The notes: generated by a model from the letters alone, not told the origin. 64,000 nucleotides of DNA from Kribbella pratensis (GCF_004366075.1 NZ_SODU01000004.1:678839-742838), one strand, 5' to 3'. Shown: positions 35,175-45,051, counted from the stretch's first letter. Translations and numbers: made by a program.

Positions 35175-38126
35175 CTACCTGATGGTCAGGTCGCGGATGT
35201 TCGTGCCGGCGCCGGTGAAGACCAGATAGACGTCGCGGACACCGCGGGTCAACCGTGGGTTGAGCTGGGTCGTCGTCGCGGCCCAGGTGTAGCGGTCGCC
35301 GGTGGGCGGGATGGTGAGCGTGCCTGCGAGGGGCCCCGTCGGGCCGCCAAGGCGGATCTCCACCTTCGCGGTTCCTTCCGAAGCTCGCGATACGGAGGCT
35401 TCCAGTCGAGCTGCGCCACTGCCCAGTTGGACATCCTGGAAAGAGATCCAGTCGCCTGCTGACGTCTTGCCGACTGCGTCGCCGCGCACCTTGGCGGCGT
35501 CGATGAGCTCGATACCCGAGTAGTCGTCGAAATCCGCGGCCGCCGTACGCCTGCTCAGATCCCGTGGCGGGATCACCTCACCACGAACCGCCACCGTCGT
35601 ACGGGCCCTGATGTCGGCCGAAGAGCTGCCCACCTGCACGTCCTGGACAGCCGACTCGACCACCCACTTGTTCCGGGTCACGTCCCAGAAAGCCAGGTCA
35701 CTCGCCTTCACGTCGAAGGAGACAGTACGACGTTGGCCGGGCGCGAAGGCCAGCCGCTGGAACCCACGAAGCGTCTTGACCGGCTGGGCTACCCGCGAGG
35801 TGCGCTGAGAGGTGTAGAGCTGGACGACCTCCTCGCTCGCGGTCCGGCTGGTGTTGGTTACATCGACGCTGACCTTGAGCCGTCCGTTCGCCGCGACGAC
35901 GGGTGAGTCCACCCGCAGTCCGGAGTACCGGAAGGTGCCATAGGTCAGGCCATGGCCGAACGGGTAGAGCGGAGTCGCCCGGTGGTACTGATAGGTCCAG
36001 CCGGCCTTGATCACGTCGAAGTCGAGCGGATCCGGCAGCTCCTTGTCCGTCCGGTACCACGTCTGCGGGAGCCGGCCCGACGGCGAGTAGTCCCCGAACA
36101 GCACGTCCGCGAGAGCGCGGCCTGTCTCCTGGCCAGCGTGCGATGTCCAGAGGACCCCCTGTGCCTTTGACCAGTCCCCCGTCAACGGATAGCTGCTCTC
36201 CAGCACCACGATGGTCCGGGGATTGGCAGCAGTGACGGCCTTCACGATCGCCTGCTGGCCGGCGGCGAGGGCGGTGTCCTGACGATCGTCGTCCTCGCGT
36301 CCGTTGATGAACGGAGTACTGCCGACGACCACTACCGCCGTGTCCGCCTTCTTCGCGGCCTCCACCGCTGCGGCCGTCCCGCTGACGAGGATCTCTCGCG
36401 CGAACTGCGCCGCTGTGTCCTGGGTCGCCGCGCCGATTGCCAGCTTCCCGTCGGCCTGCAGCACGATGTACTGGTTGGGGCCGTTCCACGGCTCCTTGAC
36501 CTCGTTGCCGCGGTACCGCAGCACGTAGTTGCCATTGGCAAGTTCCTCCAGGCCGAACTGCTGCTGCACGAACCAGCCGTTGGGCTTGTCCTGGTCGTTC
36601 ACCAACCCGTTCCCGCTCCGCGAGACGTACTTGCCGTTGGCAGCCGAGCGCAGGGCGAGGGTGCCGCCACCCCAGTCGAAGACATCCAGCGACTGAGCCG
36701 CTCCCGCCGTCGCCGCGTCGGCGGTCAGGGGACCACCGCCGGCACCGGCCGGCGCGGTCACATACTTGCCGGTGGCAATGGAACGGAGTGCGATCCGATC
36801 CACACCTTCGGTCGCGGTGACTGTGCTGCCGGCGCCGAGTCGTTCGGCGATACCGGCCCGCGGGGTGATCCGGTACGGCATGGTGCCCGAGTACCAGTCC
36901 TCATAGACGGTGTCGGCCAACGGACCGATCACCGCGACGTCCTTGGTCCTGGCCGAATCGAGCGGCAAGGTCTGGTGCTTGTTCTCGAGCAGTACGAGTT
37001 GCTTGCGGGCGGCTTCGCGGGCGAGTGCTCTGTGAGCCTGGCTGTCGATGCTGTCCGGCCCGATCTTCTCGTACGGGTTCCGCCCGGCCGGGTCGAACTC
37101 GCCCAGCCGGAAGCGGATCGACAGCAAGTGCTCGACCGGCTTGTCGATGTCCGCTTCGGTGAGCAGGCCCTTGGCCAGCGCTTCCTTCACCGCGGCGACG
37201 GTCGGACCGCCGTTGGTGTCGTTCTCGGTGAAACTGTCGAGGCCTGCCTTGATCGCCGCGGCAGCGCCCTCTGCAGCGGTCGGGTAGTACTGCTGCAGAC
37301 CACTGACGTTGCCTGCGCCCGAGGCGTCGCCGACGATCATCAGATCGTCGGCTGACCAGGAGCGCACCGTCTCTCCGAGTTCGGGTGACACGTGGGTCGG
37401 CCTGCCATTCAGAAGGTTGTACGACGCCATCACGCCGGTGGCGGCCCCCGCGGTAAGGGCCGGCTGGAACGCCTTGTACTCGTACTCGTGCAGCACTCGG
37501 GGCCGGACACTCGCCGACACGCGGGCACGGTCCGTCTCGACGTTGTACGAGGCGAAGTGCTTCAGCGTCGGAGCCGTCTTGAGATAGCGCGGGTCGTCGC
37601 CTTCCAGGCCGCGGCCGTACGCCGTCGCGATCTCACTCGTCAGCAAAGGATCCTCGGCGTAGCCCTCCTCGTTACGACCCCACCTCGGGTCACGCAACTG
37701 GTTCACCACCGGCGCCCACAGGTTCAGCCCGTTCTTCGCCGGGTCGAGCTTGTTGAAGGCCCTCGCCTCATCTCCGACCGCTGAACCGACCCGCCTGATC
37801 AGGTTCGGGTCCCAGGTGCTGCCGAGCCCGACAGCCTGGGGGAAGACAGTCGCCTTTCCCAGCCAGGCAACCCCGTGCAGCGCCTCGGTACCGGTCTTGA
37901 AGGAAGCGATGCCCAGTCTCGGTATCGCGGGCTGGTACTGGTGCAGCAGCGAGATCTTCTCGTCCAGCGTCAGGCGGCTGGTCAGGTCGTCCAACCGGAC
38001 TTTCAGCGGCAGGTCGGGATTCCGGAACTCCGGAAGGGGCTCGGCCCGCGCGGACTGCCCCACCAGGAACGCGGGGACGAGCAGCAGCGCCGCGAGGGCG
38101 CCCCGGACTCGATGGCGATAGGTCAT
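35175..38126 (-). CDS. secreted GH3 beta-glycosidase with fascin-like insertion and C-terminal CBM
   Basis: 983 residues. Signal peptide RGALAALLLVPAFLVGQSARA. GH3 N-domain with LKHFASYN (residues 187-194) and nucleophile Asp267 in MIVGDASG, then the C-domain with TWYRTDKELP. At about 440-560 two repeats RIALRSIATGKYV and TLALRSAANGKYV mark a fascin-like beta-trefoil, absent from the minimal family. An FnIII-like domain (TNTSRTASEEVVQLY) and a CBM6-like C-terminal domain (GDWISFQDVQLGSGAARLEA) follow. It likely frees beta-linked glucose or xylose outside the cell for cluster A or B to import. Confidence 0.9.
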   Translation of the reverse strand: MTYRHRVRGALAALLLVPAFLVGQSARAEPLPEFRNPDLPLKVRLDDLTSRLTLDEKISLLHQYQPAIPRLGIASFKTGTEALHGVAWLGKATVFPQAVGLGSTWDPNLIRRVGSAVGDEARAFNKLDPAKNGLNLWAPVVNQLRDPRWGRNEEGYAEDPLLTSEIATAYGRGLEGDDPRYLKTAPTLKHFASYNVETDRARVSASVRPRVLHEYEYKAFQPALTAGAATGVMASYNLLNGRPTHVSPELGETVRSWSADDLMIVGDASGAGNVSGLQQYYPTAAEGAAAAIKAGLDSFTENDTNGGPTVAAVKEALAKGLLTEADIDKPVEHLLSIRFRLGEFDPAGRNPYEKIGPDSIDSQAHRALAREAARKQLVLLENKHQTLPLDSARTKDVAVIGPLADTVYEDWYSGTMPYRITPRAGIAERLGAGSTVTATEGVDRIALRSIATGKYVTAPAGAGGGPLTADAATAGAAQSLDVFDWGGGTLALRSAANGKYVSRSGNGLVNDQDKPNGWFVQQQFGLEELANGNYVLRYRGNEVKEPWNGPNQYIVLQADGKLAIGAATQDTAAQFAREILVSGTAAAVEAAKKADTAVVVVGSTPFINGREDDDRQDTALAAGQQAIVKAVTAANPRTIVVLESSYPLTGDWSKAQGVLWTSHAGQETGRALADVLFGDYSPSGRLPQTWYRTDKELPDPLDFDVIKAGWTYQYHRATPLYPFGHGLTYGTFRYSGLRVDSPVVAANGRLKVSVDVTNTSRTASEEVVQLYTSQRTSRVAQPVKTLRGFQRLAFAPGQRRTVSFDVKASDLAFWDVTRNKWVVESAVQDVQVGSSSADIRARTTVAVRGEVIPPRDLSRRTAAADFDDYSGIELIDAAKVRGDAVGKTSAGDWISFQDVQLGSGAARLEASVSRASEGTAKVEIRLGGPTGPLAGTLTIPPTGDRYTWAATTTQLNPRLTRGVRDVYLVFTGAGTNIRDLTIR

Positions 38127-38148
38127 GGCGGTTCCCTTTCGGCGGTTA

Positions 38149-38162
38149 TCGAAGCGCTTCGA
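38149..38162. promoter_or_regulatory. operator palindrome before GH3
   Basis: TCGAAGCGCTTCGA, identical to the site at 33747. It overlaps the end of the -10 element and the expected start site of the GH3 promoter. Confidence 0.75.
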
Positions 38163-38190
38163 CTATCGAGTGAAGAAGCCGGGCCGTCAA
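38162..38190 (-). promoter_or_regulatory. predicted GH3 promoter
   Basis: On the minus strand TTGACG (38190-38185), 17-base spacer, GATAGT (38167-38162). Good sigma-A-like match. Confidence 0.55.
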
Positions 38191-38364
38191 GAGCGTGCAA
38201 CCCTGGTTGCCCATCACGGGCGCTCGCTGCGGCCGCAATCCCCACGCGCGGCAGACTCGGCCTGCGGGAGTCCCCGACTCGCTGGCTTCTGTGGACCGCG
38301 GGCGTTGCTGCACGCGGACCTCCCTGCGTGGCTGCGCTGGACCGACCTCCATCGGAACTCAGTG

Positions 38365-38376
38365 GTGATCGATCAC
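38365..38376. promoter_or_regulatory. upstream operator of cluster B
   Basis: GTGATCGATCAC, a perfect palindrome 34 bases upstream of the second site at 38399, and upstream of the -35 element. It may be a second binding site of the LacI encoded at 45579. Confidence 0.65.
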
Positions 38377-38386
38377 AGTTTGCGTA

Positions 38387-38416
38387 TTGACCCAAAAGGT
38401 GAACGATCACTACTCT
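38387..38416 (+). promoter_or_regulatory. predicted cluster B promoter
   Basis: TTGACC at 38387, 18-base spacer, TACTCT at 38411. The operator at 38399 fills the spacer and abuts the -10, as at 46694. Confidence 0.55.
38399..38410. promoter_or_regulatory. spacer operator of cluster B
   Basis: GTGAACGATCAC, differing at one position from the GH43 operator GTGAACGTTCAC. It ends directly before the -10. Confidence 0.7.
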
Positions 38417-38526
38417 CAACACGACCGGCCGCGGTTAGCGCTTTCCCAGCGCAGATCGCCCCCAGTGCGGACCCATACCACCACTTGCGTCTCGCCCCGA
38501 CGCCCTTAAGTCCAGGGAGTTCGTCC

Positions 38527-40647
38527 ATGAGTCAGATCAGTCGACGCCACTTGCTGCGCACCGCTGCCGCAGCCGCCGGCGGCGCGATGCTCGTCGGCTG
38601 TACGAGCGGCCGCTCCGACCAGCCCGCCTCGACCTCCGCCGGCGGGGGCTCGGACAAGAAGGGCGACGCGACCGAGGCACTGAAGCGGCCGGCTCAGCTT
38701 CAGGAGTCGCCCGCGCTGGAGGGCAAGAATCTGCCGCCTGTCGAGCAGCGCGTCCCCACGAATCCCTACGTCATCCCTCACCGCTGGACGGGTGACGGCA
38801 AGTACGGGGGGAAGCTGAACATGCTCGCGTTCGGCAGCACAGGCGCTGCGAACGCCAACTCGATCGCGGAGTTCTTCTACGGCAACTCGCCGCTGCGTTT
38901 CCTCAACGACGGCCTGAATGTCGGCCCAGGACTGGCCGATCGATGGAGCTCCAACAAGGACACGTCTGAGTGGACCGTGCACTTCCGCGAGGGCCTCAAA
39001 TGGTCCGACGGCACCCCCTTCACCGTGGACGACGTCCTCTTCTGGTGGGAGGACATGGTCCTCCCTGGCCACAACGCGCAGACGCCGCCGCCGTCGAACA
39101 TCTCGGGCAAGGGCACCCCGGTGAAGATGACCAAGGTGGACGACCAGACGCTGAAGTTCAGCTGGGACACCCCGCAGCCACTCTTCCCCGAGCAGCTGGC
39201 CACCTACGTCAACGGAGGCCTGGGCAAGAACGGCCCCACCTGGGTGCTGCCCAAGCACTACCTGAAGCAGTACCACCCGAAGTACAACCCGAAGGTATCC
39301 AAGGACTGGGACACGCCCGGCGGTTTGTGGGAACAGAAGGCCGATTGGAAGCGCAACCCCGAGTGCCCCACGCTCGCCGGGTACCGGTGCAAGTCTTTCG
39401 ACAACAACACCGGGATCGTTCTCGAGCGCAACCCGTACTACTGGGTCGTCAACACCAACGGTGACCAACTGCCCTACATCGACGAGATCAGCTTCTCGAT
39501 GCAGACCAACGCCGAGGCGCTCAAGCTCAAGATCCAGCAGGGCTCGGTCGACTACTGCCAAGGCTTCTTCAACCAGCTCAGCCTCGCCGACGTGTCGACA
39601 CTCTCGCGGAACAAGGACAGCGGGCACTACGACATTCTGCTGTGGAACAGCGGAGACGGCACCGGCTCGATCTTCTTCTTCAACTACGACTACGTGGCCA
39701 AGGACGAAAAGTACGGCAAGCTCATCCGCGACAAGCGCTTCCGCCAGGCCGTCTCGCTCGGCTGGGACCGCAAGGCCACCCGCAAGAGCCTGTACTTCGA
39801 CCAAGGCGAGCTCACCACCGGAACCATTGGGCCTGGTACTGCCGAGTTCCATGCGCAGCCCGACGGCGAGAAGCTGTACCAGCAATGGCGCGATTCCTAC
39901 CTCGGGCCCGATCCCGAGAAGGCGAAAGCACTGCTGGCAGAGATCGGCTTGAAGGACACCGATGGCGACGGCTACGTGGAGTTCCCCGACGGCGCGCCCC
40001 TGACGATCCAGGTCCCCTACTCGGCCGACATCGCCAAACCGGAGGCCGACAAGGACGAGCAACTCGTCGCTGACATGAAGAAGATCGGGCTGCGGATGAA
40101 GCGCGTTCCCGTGTCACCGGCCGCCTTCGGCGACCAGTGGACGAGCGGGCAGCTGATGTCGCACACCAACTGGGGCAACGCGAATGGCACGTCGATCATG
40201 GTGGTCCGGAACTGGCTGGTCCCGGTGAACACCCAGTACTGGGCGCCGCTCGAGGCCGCCTGGTACGCCAACAGCGCGAGCGGCAAGAACAAGGAGGAGC
40301 TGGACCTCGCGCCGATCAAGCGGCATCCAGCGCGCATGGAGCCCGAGCCCGGCGACCCGGTGGCGAAGCTCACCACCCTGTACAAGCAGGCCAAGGTCGA
40401 GGCCGATCCGGTCAAGCGCAACCAGCTGGTGTGGCAGATGTTCAAGATCCACATCGAAGACGGGCCGTTCTTCATGGGTTCGACAGCCAATTTTCCCGAG
40501 GTGATCGTGAAGAACCGCGATCTTGCCAATGTCCCGGTCACGAAGAACCTCGCCCTCGGCGGCATCACCGGTCCATGGCACATCCCGGCACCGGCCACCT
40601 ACGACCCCGAGTGCTGGTACTGGACGAACCCGGAGAAGCACTCGTGA
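38527..40647 (+). CDS. ABC transporter substrate-binding lipoprotein, family 5, cluster B
   Basis: 706 residues. Start MSQISRRHLLRTAAAAAGGA with twin Arg, and lipobox LVGC. The mature domain is family 5, with EWTVHFREGLKWSDGTPFTV, GDQLPYIDEISF and KRFRQAVSLGWDRKATRKSL. It is closely related to the cluster A protein at 26582 along its length, including an extended C-terminus (KRHPARMEPEPGDPVAK). AGGGAG is seven bases before the ATG. Predicted to bind an oligosaccharide. Confidence 0.93.
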   Translation: MSQISRRHLLRTAAAAAGGAMLVGCTSGRSDQPASTSAGGGSDKKGDATEALKRPAQLQESPALEGKNLPPVEQRVPTNPYVIPHRWTGDGKYGGKLNMLAFGSTGAANANSIAEFFYGNSPLRFLNDGLNVGPGLADRWSSNKDTSEWTVHFREGLKWSDGTPFTVDDVLFWWEDMVLPGHNAQTPPPSNISGKGTPVKMTKVDDQTLKFSWDTPQPLFPEQLATYVNGGLGKNGPTWVLPKHYLKQYHPKYNPKVSKDWDTPGGLWEQKADWKRNPECPTLAGYRCKSFDNNTGIVLERNPYYWVVNTNGDQLPYIDEISFSMQTNAEALKLKIQQGSVDYCQGFFNQLSLADVSTLSRNKDSGHYDILLWNSGDGTGSIFFFNYDYVAKDEKYGKLIRDKRFRQAVSLGWDRKATRKSLYFDQGELTTGTIGPGTAEFHAQPDGEKLYQQWRDSYLGPDPEKAKALLAEIGLKDTDGDGYVEFPDGAPLTIQVPYSADIAKPEADKDEQLVADMKKIGLRMKRVPVSPAAFGDQWTSGQLMSHTNWGNANGTSIMVVRNWLVPVNTQYWAPLEAAWYANSASGKNKEELDLAPIKRHPARMEPEPGDPVAKLTTLYKQAKVEADPVKRNQLVWQMFKIHIEDGPFFMGSTANFPEVIVKNRDLANVPVTKNLALGGITGPWHIPAPATYDPECWYWTNPEKHS

Positions 40648-40690
40648 GCGCATCCTGTGCTCGGCATGCCGTTGTCCCCGGGAGGGCCGC

Positions 40691-41677
40691 ATGCTGAGCG
40701 TGGTCGCTCGCCGTGGTCTGTACATGTTGGTGACGCTCGCCGTCGTGTCCGTACTCAGTTTCGCCATCATCGCCGCTCCACCCGGCAGTGCGCTGTCGCA
40801 GAAGATTTCTCAGCTGCAGTCGCAAGGCGGCGAGGTGACCGAGGCGCAGATCGTCGCACTGAAGGAGCAGTACGGCGTCGACGACTCCTGGTTCACCCAG
40901 TACGGGAAGTGGATCACCGGATTTTGGCACGGCGACTTCGGGTTCTCCTTCACCCTCAACGAACCCGTCAGTTCCGTGATCTGGAGCCGACTCGCACTGT
41001 CCGTGCTGCTCAGCATCGGCGCATTGCTCATTGCCTGGGGCCTGTCGATCCCACTCGGGGTCTACTCCGCCACCCATCGGCATACGCTGCCCGACAGCGT
41101 CATCACCGTGATCCAGTTCATTGGCGTCGCCATCCCAGAGTTCCTCTTCGCACTCGTCGTCATGAGCCTTGCAGCCCATTACCTCGGCACCGACGTCGGC
41201 GGACTCTTCTCCAACGATTACGCAGATGCTCCGTGGGGCTGGGGCAAGTTCGTCGATCTGCTCGGACATCTGTGGGTTCCGCTCATTGTGATCGCGGCCG
41301 GATCGACTGCCTGGCTGACCCGCGTCATGCGCGCCAATCTGCTCGACGTCCTCAACAACCAGTACGTGCAGACCGCGCGTGCCAAGGGGGTGGCAGAGCG
41401 CCAGGTGATCTGGAAACACGCGGTGCGCAACTCGCTGCACCCGCTGGTGATGACCTTCGGTACGACGTTCCCGGTGCTGATCTCCGGCGAAGCGATCGTG
41501 TCGATCGTCCTGAACCTGCCGACGATCGGGCCGCTGCTGGTCAACTCCTTGCTGAACAAGGACATGTACGTCGCGGGCACCATCCTGCTCCTGCTCTCGG
41601 CGCTGCTGGTGATCGGCAACTTCGTCGCCGACCTCCTGCTCACCGTGGTCGACCCGCGCATCCGGTTCGGAGAGTGA
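40691..41677 (+). CDS. ABC transporter permease (DppB type), cluster B
   Basis: 328 residues, same length as the cluster A permease. First helix YMLVTLAVVSVLSFAIIAA, periplasmic loop with QLQSQGGEVTEAQIVALKEQ, and EAA loop YVQTARAKGVAERQVIWKHA. Ribosome binding site GGGAGG precedes ATG 40691. It follows the binding-protein gene by 43 bases. Confidence 0.93.
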   Translation: MLSVVARRGLYMLVTLAVVSVLSFAIIAAPPGSALSQKISQLQSQGGEVTEAQIVALKEQYGVDDSWFTQYGKWITGFWHGDFGFSFTLNEPVSSVIWSRLALSVLLSIGALLIAWGLSIPLGVYSATHRHTLPDSVITVIQFIGVAIPEFLFALVVMSLAAHYLGTDVGGLFSNDYADAPWGWGKFVDLLGHLWVPLIVIAAGSTAWLTRVMRANLLDVLNNQYVQTARAKGVAERQVIWKHAVRNSLHPLVMTFGTTFPVLISGEAIVSIVLNLPTIGPLLVNSLLNKDMYVAGTILLLLSALLVIGNFVADLLLTVVDPRIRFGE

Positions 41678-41683
41678 TCGGAC

Positions 41684-42808
41684 ATGACAACCACCCCAGC
41701 TCCGGTCATTGAGACGTCTCCCCCTTCGGCACCCGCCGACGCCGGCAGCGGCGCGGCCACCCTGCCGCAGTGGCGCCTCATGGCGCGCCGCTTCCGCAAG
41801 AACCGCCTCGCCGTGGCCAGTGCAATCGTCCTCGTAGTGCTCTATGCGTGCGCGATCCTGGCCCCATTCCTGTCTCCTAACTCCTACGACCAGCAGGACG
41901 CCGACCTGAAGAACGCGTCCCCAACTTCGATCACCTGGTCCGGCGGACCAGCGATCTGCAGCCGCCAGCAGCAGTTGGATACCGAGACGTTCAGCTACAA
42001 ATACCGCAGCGACTGTGGGCAGTCCGTACCTCTGCGATTCTTCGGCGAGGGGTACCACTACAAGCTGTTCGGTCTGATCCCGACCAACCGGCACCTGGTG
42101 ACGGTGGACAAGCCCAACACATTGCTGCTCTGGGGCGCGGACAGCGCCGGCCGGGACGTCTTCGCCCGTTCGATGCAGGGCGCCCGGGTGTCGCTCACCA
42201 TCGGCCTGCTCGGTGTTGCCGTAGGCACCTTCCTCGGCGCGACGGTGGGCACGATATCGGGGTACTTCCGCGGAGCCGTCGACACCGTGCTGCAGAGGTT
42301 CATCGAACTGTTGACGTCGCTGCCGACGCTGCCGCTGTGGCTGGCGCTGGCCGCGATCCTGCCCCAGGACATGTCTGTCACCGGCCGGTACTTCCTGATC
42401 ACCCTCATCCTGTCACTGGTCGGCTGGGCAGGCCTGGCGCGGCAGATTCGCGGCAAGGTGATGTCGTACGCGGCCAGCGACTATGTCGCCGCCGCTCGCA
42501 TCGCCGGCTCCTCCAGCGCCCGGATCGTCTTCCGGCATCTGATACCGAACGCATCCAGTCACATCGTCGCCACGGCGATGCTGGCCGTCCCGGCCACGAT
42601 CATCTCCGAGACGTCGCTGTCGTTCCTTGGTGTCGGCATGTTGCCACCCGCGGTCAGTTGGGGGGTTCTGCTCTCGGACGCGCAGAGCGTCTCGACGGTG
42701 CAGCAGTACCCGTGGCTGCTGATCCCGGCCGCCTTGGTGGTGATCGCGGTGATTTGCTTCCAGCTGATCGGTGACGGGCTGCGCGACGCCGTCGATCCCT
42801 ACGGATAA
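41684..42808 (+). CDS. ABC transporter permease (DppC type), cluster B
   Basis: 374 residues. Cytosolic N-tail with Pro/Ala-rich stretch, first helix LAVASAIVLVVLYACAILAP, an extracytoplasmic insert with WSGGPAICSRQQ and RSDCGQS, then five helices and EAA loop YVAAARIAGSSSARIVFRHL. Ends DGLRDAVDPYG. The two Cys of the insert match those of the cluster A permease. Confidence 0.92.
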   Translation: MTTTPAPVIETSPPSAPADAGSGAATLPQWRLMARRFRKNRLAVASAIVLVVLYACAILAPFLSPNSYDQQDADLKNASPTSITWSGGPAICSRQQQLDTETFSYKYRSDCGQSVPLRFFGEGYHYKLFGLIPTNRHLVTVDKPNTLLLWGADSAGRDVFARSMQGARVSLTIGLLGVAVGTFLGATVGTISGYFRGAVDTVLQRFIELLTSLPTLPLWLALAAILPQDMSVTGRYFLITLILSLVGWAGLARQIRGKVMSYAASDYVAAARIAGSSSARIVFRHLIPNASSHIVATAMLAVPATIISETSLSFLGVGMLPPAVSWGVLLSDAQSVSTVQQYPWLLIPAALVVIAVICFQLIGDGLRDAVDPYG

Positions 42809-42875
42809 GGGGATGCCGACGAGAATCCGAACGAACGAAGCCCGACGGACCCCAACGGAGCCGGAGAACCTCACG

Positions 42876-43970
42876 ATGAGTCAGTTGTACGCGGCAGGCG
42901 ACGACGTACACGCCACCGCCCGACACGAGGAGTCGCACCTCGACAGCAGTCCGGTGCTGTCGGTCTGTGATCTGGAGGTACAGTTCCCCACGCCACTCGG
43001 CCTGGTACGTGCCCTGAATGGTGTGACGTTCGACGTCCCGCGGGGCAAGGTACTGGGGATCGTTGGCGAGTCCGGCTGCGGCAAGAGCGTGACGGCTCGG
43101 GCGGTCCTGCAGATCATCGAGAAGCCGGGGCGCATCACCGGCGGCAGCATCACACTGCGCGGTGAGAGCGAGACGACCGAGATCACCGGACTCGGACCGG
43201 ACAGCAAGCGCATGCGTGCGTTGCGCGGCAGCGAGATCGCGATGATCTTCCAGGAACCGATGAGCTCGCTAAATCCGGTGTACACCATCGGCGCGCAGAT
43301 CGCCGAGGCCGTACTCATCCATCAGACACCCGACCGCGACGAAGCGCTGCGGCGCGCCGTCGACATGTTGCGCCAGGTGGGCATGCCACACCCAGAGGCG
43401 GCCGCGGCGTCCTATCCGCACCAACTGTCCGGCGGCATGCGGCAGCGCGCCATGATCGCCATGGCGCTTTCCTGCAATCCGACACTGCTCATTGCCGACG
43501 AGCCGACCACCGCCCTCGACGTCACGACCGAGGCGCAGATCCTCGAACTGATCCGCAACCTGCGCGACCGGGCCGGCATGTCGATCATGTTCATCACCCA
43601 CAGCATGGGGGTGGTCGCCCAACTGTGCGACGAAGTGATCGTCATGTATCTGGGACGGATCGTGGAACGTGGCAGCGTCGACGACCTCTTTTACGACGCC
43701 AAGCATCCCTACACCCGCGCGCTGCTCCGCTCGATACCCCGTATCGGCGGCAACCGCAAAGCTCCGCTGGAGGTGATCGAGGGCTCCGTGCCCGATCCGC
43801 ACCACCGGCTGGCCGGTTGCCCGTTCCATCCGGGATGCCCGAAGGCGATCCCCGGTCGCTGCGACACAACCGTGCCGGCGCCGAGCACCGCAGGACCGGG
43901 ACACACAGTGCAGTGCCACCTCTACCAGGCCGACGAGATCGGACACCCCGAGCGGGCGGAGAACGTATGA
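42876..43970 (+). CDS. ABC transporter ATP-binding protein (DppD type), cluster B
   Basis: 364 residues from ATG 42876 (GGAG nine bases upstream). Walker [17 protein letters not shown]-loop [15 protein letters not shown], signature [15 protein letters not shown], Walker [16 protein letters not shown], and the Cys tail [15 protein letters not shown]. It overlaps the next ATPase by four bases (ATGA). Confidence 0.93.
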   Translation: MSQLYAAGDDVHATARHEESHLDSSPVLSVCDLEVQFPTPLGLVRALNGVTFDVPRGKVLGIVGESGCGKSVTARAVLQIIEKPGRITGGSITLRGESETTEITGLGPDSKRMRALRGSEIAMIFQEPMSSLNPVYTIGAQIAEAVLIHQTPDRDEALRRAVDMLRQVGMPHPEAAAASYPHQLSGGMRQRAMIAMALSCNPTLLIADEPTTALDVTTEAQILELIRNLRDRAGMSIMFITHSMGVVAQLCDEVIVMYLGRIVERGSVDDLFYDAKHPYTRALLRSIPRIGGNRKAPLEVIEGSVPDPHHRLAGCPFHPGCPKAIPGRCDTTVPAPSTAGPGHTVQCHLYQADEIGHPERAENV

Positions 43971-45001
43971 ACGAGCCACTCCTCGAAGTCGCCGGATTAC
44001 GAAAGTACTTCCCCGTGCGCGGCGGTTTCCTACGCCGTCCCGTCGGCGAGATCAAGGCGGTTGACGGGGTCGATCTCACGGTGAACCGGGGTGAGACCGT
44101 CGCCTTGGTCGGCGAGTCCGGCTGTGGCAAATCCACGACCGGCCGGACGATCGTCCGGCTGGAAGAGCCGACCGCCGGCGAGGTCGTGTTCCACCACCCC
44201 GAACGCGGTCCCCTGCACTTGGAGTCCGCCAACTCCCGTACGCTGCGTGCAGTTCGCCCCCACCTCCAGATGATCTTCCAGGATCCGTTCGCCTCCCTCG
44301 ACTCCCGGATGACTGTCAGCAGCATCATCGCCGAACCGCTCGTCATCAATAAGACAGCGACCGGGCAACGGCTGAAGGACCGCGTCGCGGAGCTGCTGTC
44401 CCTGGTCGGCCTGCGTCCCGAGCACGCGAACCGCTACCCGCATGCCTTCTCCGGCGGCCAGCGTCAGCGCATCGGGATCGCGCGGGCGATCGCTCTCAAC
44501 CCGGACCTGATCGTTTGCGACGAGGCAGTGTCTGCCCTCGACTTGTCCGTGCAGGCACAGATCCTCAACCTCCTGGAGGAGCTGCAGCGCCGGCTGGGCA
44601 TCGCCTATCTCTTCATCAGCCACGATCTGTCGGCCGTCGATCATATCGCCGACCGGGTGGTGGTGATGTACGTCGGGCAGATCGTGGAGAGCGGCCCGGT
44701 CGAGCAGCTGTACAACGCGCCGAAGCACCCATACACCGAAGCGCTGCTGGCCGCAGTGCCACAGCCCGACCCCCGGGTGCGAACCCGTCCTAAAATTCTG
44801 ACCGGCGACGTGCCCAGCCCTGCGAATCCGCCCAGCGGCTGCACGTTCCACCCACGCTGCCCCTACGCTCAGCCGATCTGTGCCGCGGAGACCCCGCCGC
44901 TGCTGCAGGTCGGCGAGGGTCGCGCCTCGGCCTGCCATTTCGCAGACACGCTGCCGCTCACGGGCGCCGTCGCGGCAATGTCACCGCCCGCCGGTTTGTG
45001 A
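43967..45001 (+). CDS. ABC transporter ATP-binding protein (DppF type), cluster B
   Basis: 344 residues. Walker [17 protein letters not shown]-loop FQDPFASLDSRM, signature [18 protein letters not shown]. Walker B reads LIVCDEAVSALD, with Ala where almost all members, including the cluster A protein, have Pro after the catalytic Glu. The Glu itself is kept. C-terminal Cys motif CTFHPRCPYAQPIC. Likely still active. Confidence 0.92.
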   Translation: MNEPLLEVAGLRKYFPVRGGFLRRPVGEIKAVDGVDLTVNRGETVALVGESGCGKSTTGRTIVRLEEPTAGEVVFHHPERGPLHLESANSRTLRAVRPHLQMIFQDPFASLDSRMTVSSIIAEPLVINKTATGQRLKDRVAELLSLVGLRPEHANRYPHAFSGGQRQRIGIARAIALNPDLIVCDEAVSALDLSVQAQILNLLEELQRRLGIAYLFISHDLSAVDHIADRVVVMYVGQIVESGPVEQLYNAPKHPYTEALLAAVPQPDPRVRTRPKILTGDVPSPANPPSGCTFHPRCPYAQPICAAETPPLLQVGEGRASACHFADTLPLTGAVAAMSPPAGL

Positions 45002-45051
45002 CGTTCGGCAAGCGTTCCCGTAATCATCAGTGGGCGTATGACAGGAGTGCC

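Noticed and set aside
40565-42094. 509-residue minus-strand frame opposite the cluster B permeases
   Set aside because: Complementary to transmembrane coding sequence; rich in Arg, Gln and His and without a domain.
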